Source: Lachnospiraceae bacterium (lineage in GTDB: Bacteria; Bacillota; Clostridia; Lachnospirales; Lachnospiraceae). From it: a stretch of DNA of 41,015 bases. Position 1 is the stretch's first letter; each line of letters starts with the position of its first letter. The stretch spans positions 1 to 41,015 of the forward strand of contig SFEV01000022.1 of assembly GCA_004557975.1 (NCBI GenBank), given 5' to 3'. This document shows positions 40,763 through 41,015 of this stretch, one piece after another. The notes beneath the pieces are model-generated. The model searched no databases. It was not told the origin of the DNA and worked only from the letters and a program-made list of their open reading frames with translations. The position numbers were made by a program, and so were the translations under genes.

Positions 40763-41015
40763 ATGGAATACATTATTGTGATGGACAGCTGCGGAGAACG
40801 CACGGAAGAGATGAAAAAGGACGAACATATTGTTTCTGCACCGCTTACGATGCAGGTGGATGACGATCATTTTATTGATGACGATACATTTGATCAGGCG
40901 GATTTCCTGAAAAAGGTTGCGGCAAGCCCCAACAGTCCGAAGTCAGCCTGTCCGTCACCCGATTATTATAAAGAAGCATTTTCAAGAAGCGGGAAACGTG
41001 CATATGCAGTGACGC
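40763..41015 (+). CDS. DegV-family (fatty-acid-binding) protein, 3' end outside the window
   Basis: The first 84 codons of a DegV protein. DegV/FakB proteins bind a fatty acid and present it to the kinase FakA so that exogenous fatty acids can enter phospholipids. Visible hallmarks are the N-terminal strand YIIVMDSCGE, the APLTMQVDDDHFIDDD segment and the ligand-pocket motif SPKSACPSPDYYKEAF (the usual TSQPSP-type loop, here with SACPSP). AGGAGG lies 5 nt before the ATG. The gene runs past the window end, so the DegV assignment rests on the N-terminal third only. A palindrome at its promoter suggests specific repression, perhaps by a lipid-responsive factor, which is inference. Confidence 0.85.
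   Translation, partial: MEYIIVMDSCGERTEEMKKDEHIVSAPLTMQVDDDHFIDDDTFDQADFLKKVAASPNSPKSACPSPDYYKEAFSRSGKRAYAVT

Overview
The window looks like chromosomal DNA of an anaerobic, spore-forming Lachnospiraceae-type Firmicute (Blautia/Ruminococcus-like). The grounds are a HydABC-type [FeFe] hydrogenase, a cellobiose phosphorylase very like the clostridial enzyme, a domain-permuted GH3 beta-glucosidase, SpoVAC, DUF4317 and DUF5721 family proteins, AGGAGG ribosome binding sites and sigma-A promoters of TTGACA-17-TATAAT type. This placement rests on recognised protein families, not on a database search.

Layout. 1-4070: a fragment of DNA polymerase I abruptly joined, in another frame, to a large Ig-like/cysteine-repeat surface protein that has lost its start. 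4340-8397: a hydC-hydB-hydA operon for an NAD- and ferredoxin-linked [FeFe] hydrogenase. 8585-8655: tRNA-Gly(TCC). 8836-9645: a secreted protein. 9778-12284 (minus): a MotA/MotB-like (ZorA/ZorB-like) proton-channel pair with no flagellar or Zorya effector partner. 12446-14103: a serine hydrolase and a double-ACT protein. 14246-18067: divergent cellobiose phosphorylase and LacI regulator, each with a matching operator. 18185-21012 (minus): a substrate-binding protein/permease/ATPase ABC operon. 21193-24819: a signal-less amidase with a SPOR domain, mutY and a family 2 glycosyltransferase. 24846-25775 (minus): a lipid kinase. 25984-27660: glnS behind a structured leader. 27718-32280: MocR-type regulator, DUF218 protein, two overlapping HAD phosphatases, a small protein and spoVAC. 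32454-32719: a small gene broken by a 38-bp tandem duplication. 32793-40550 (minus): GH3 glucosidase, DUF4317, TraX-like protein, htpG with CIRCE, and DUF5721. 40763 to the end: the start of a DegV gene with a perfect palindrome at its predicted transcription start.

How the genes fit together. Cellobiose phosphorylase and GH3 point to intracellular use of cellulose and hemicellulose breakdown products, with the phosphorylase under local LacI control. The bifurcating-type hydrogenase would reoxidise NADH and reduced ferredoxin made by that fermentation. SpoVAC and the CwlC-like amidase fit a sporulating lifestyle. No phage, insertion sequence, CRISPR array or complete defence system is visible. 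The points most worth following are the chimeric left edge, the orphan ZorAB-like motor, the 38-bp duplication that kills a small gene, the paired cbp/lacI operators, the glnS leader with interchangeable hairpins, and the palindrome before degV.
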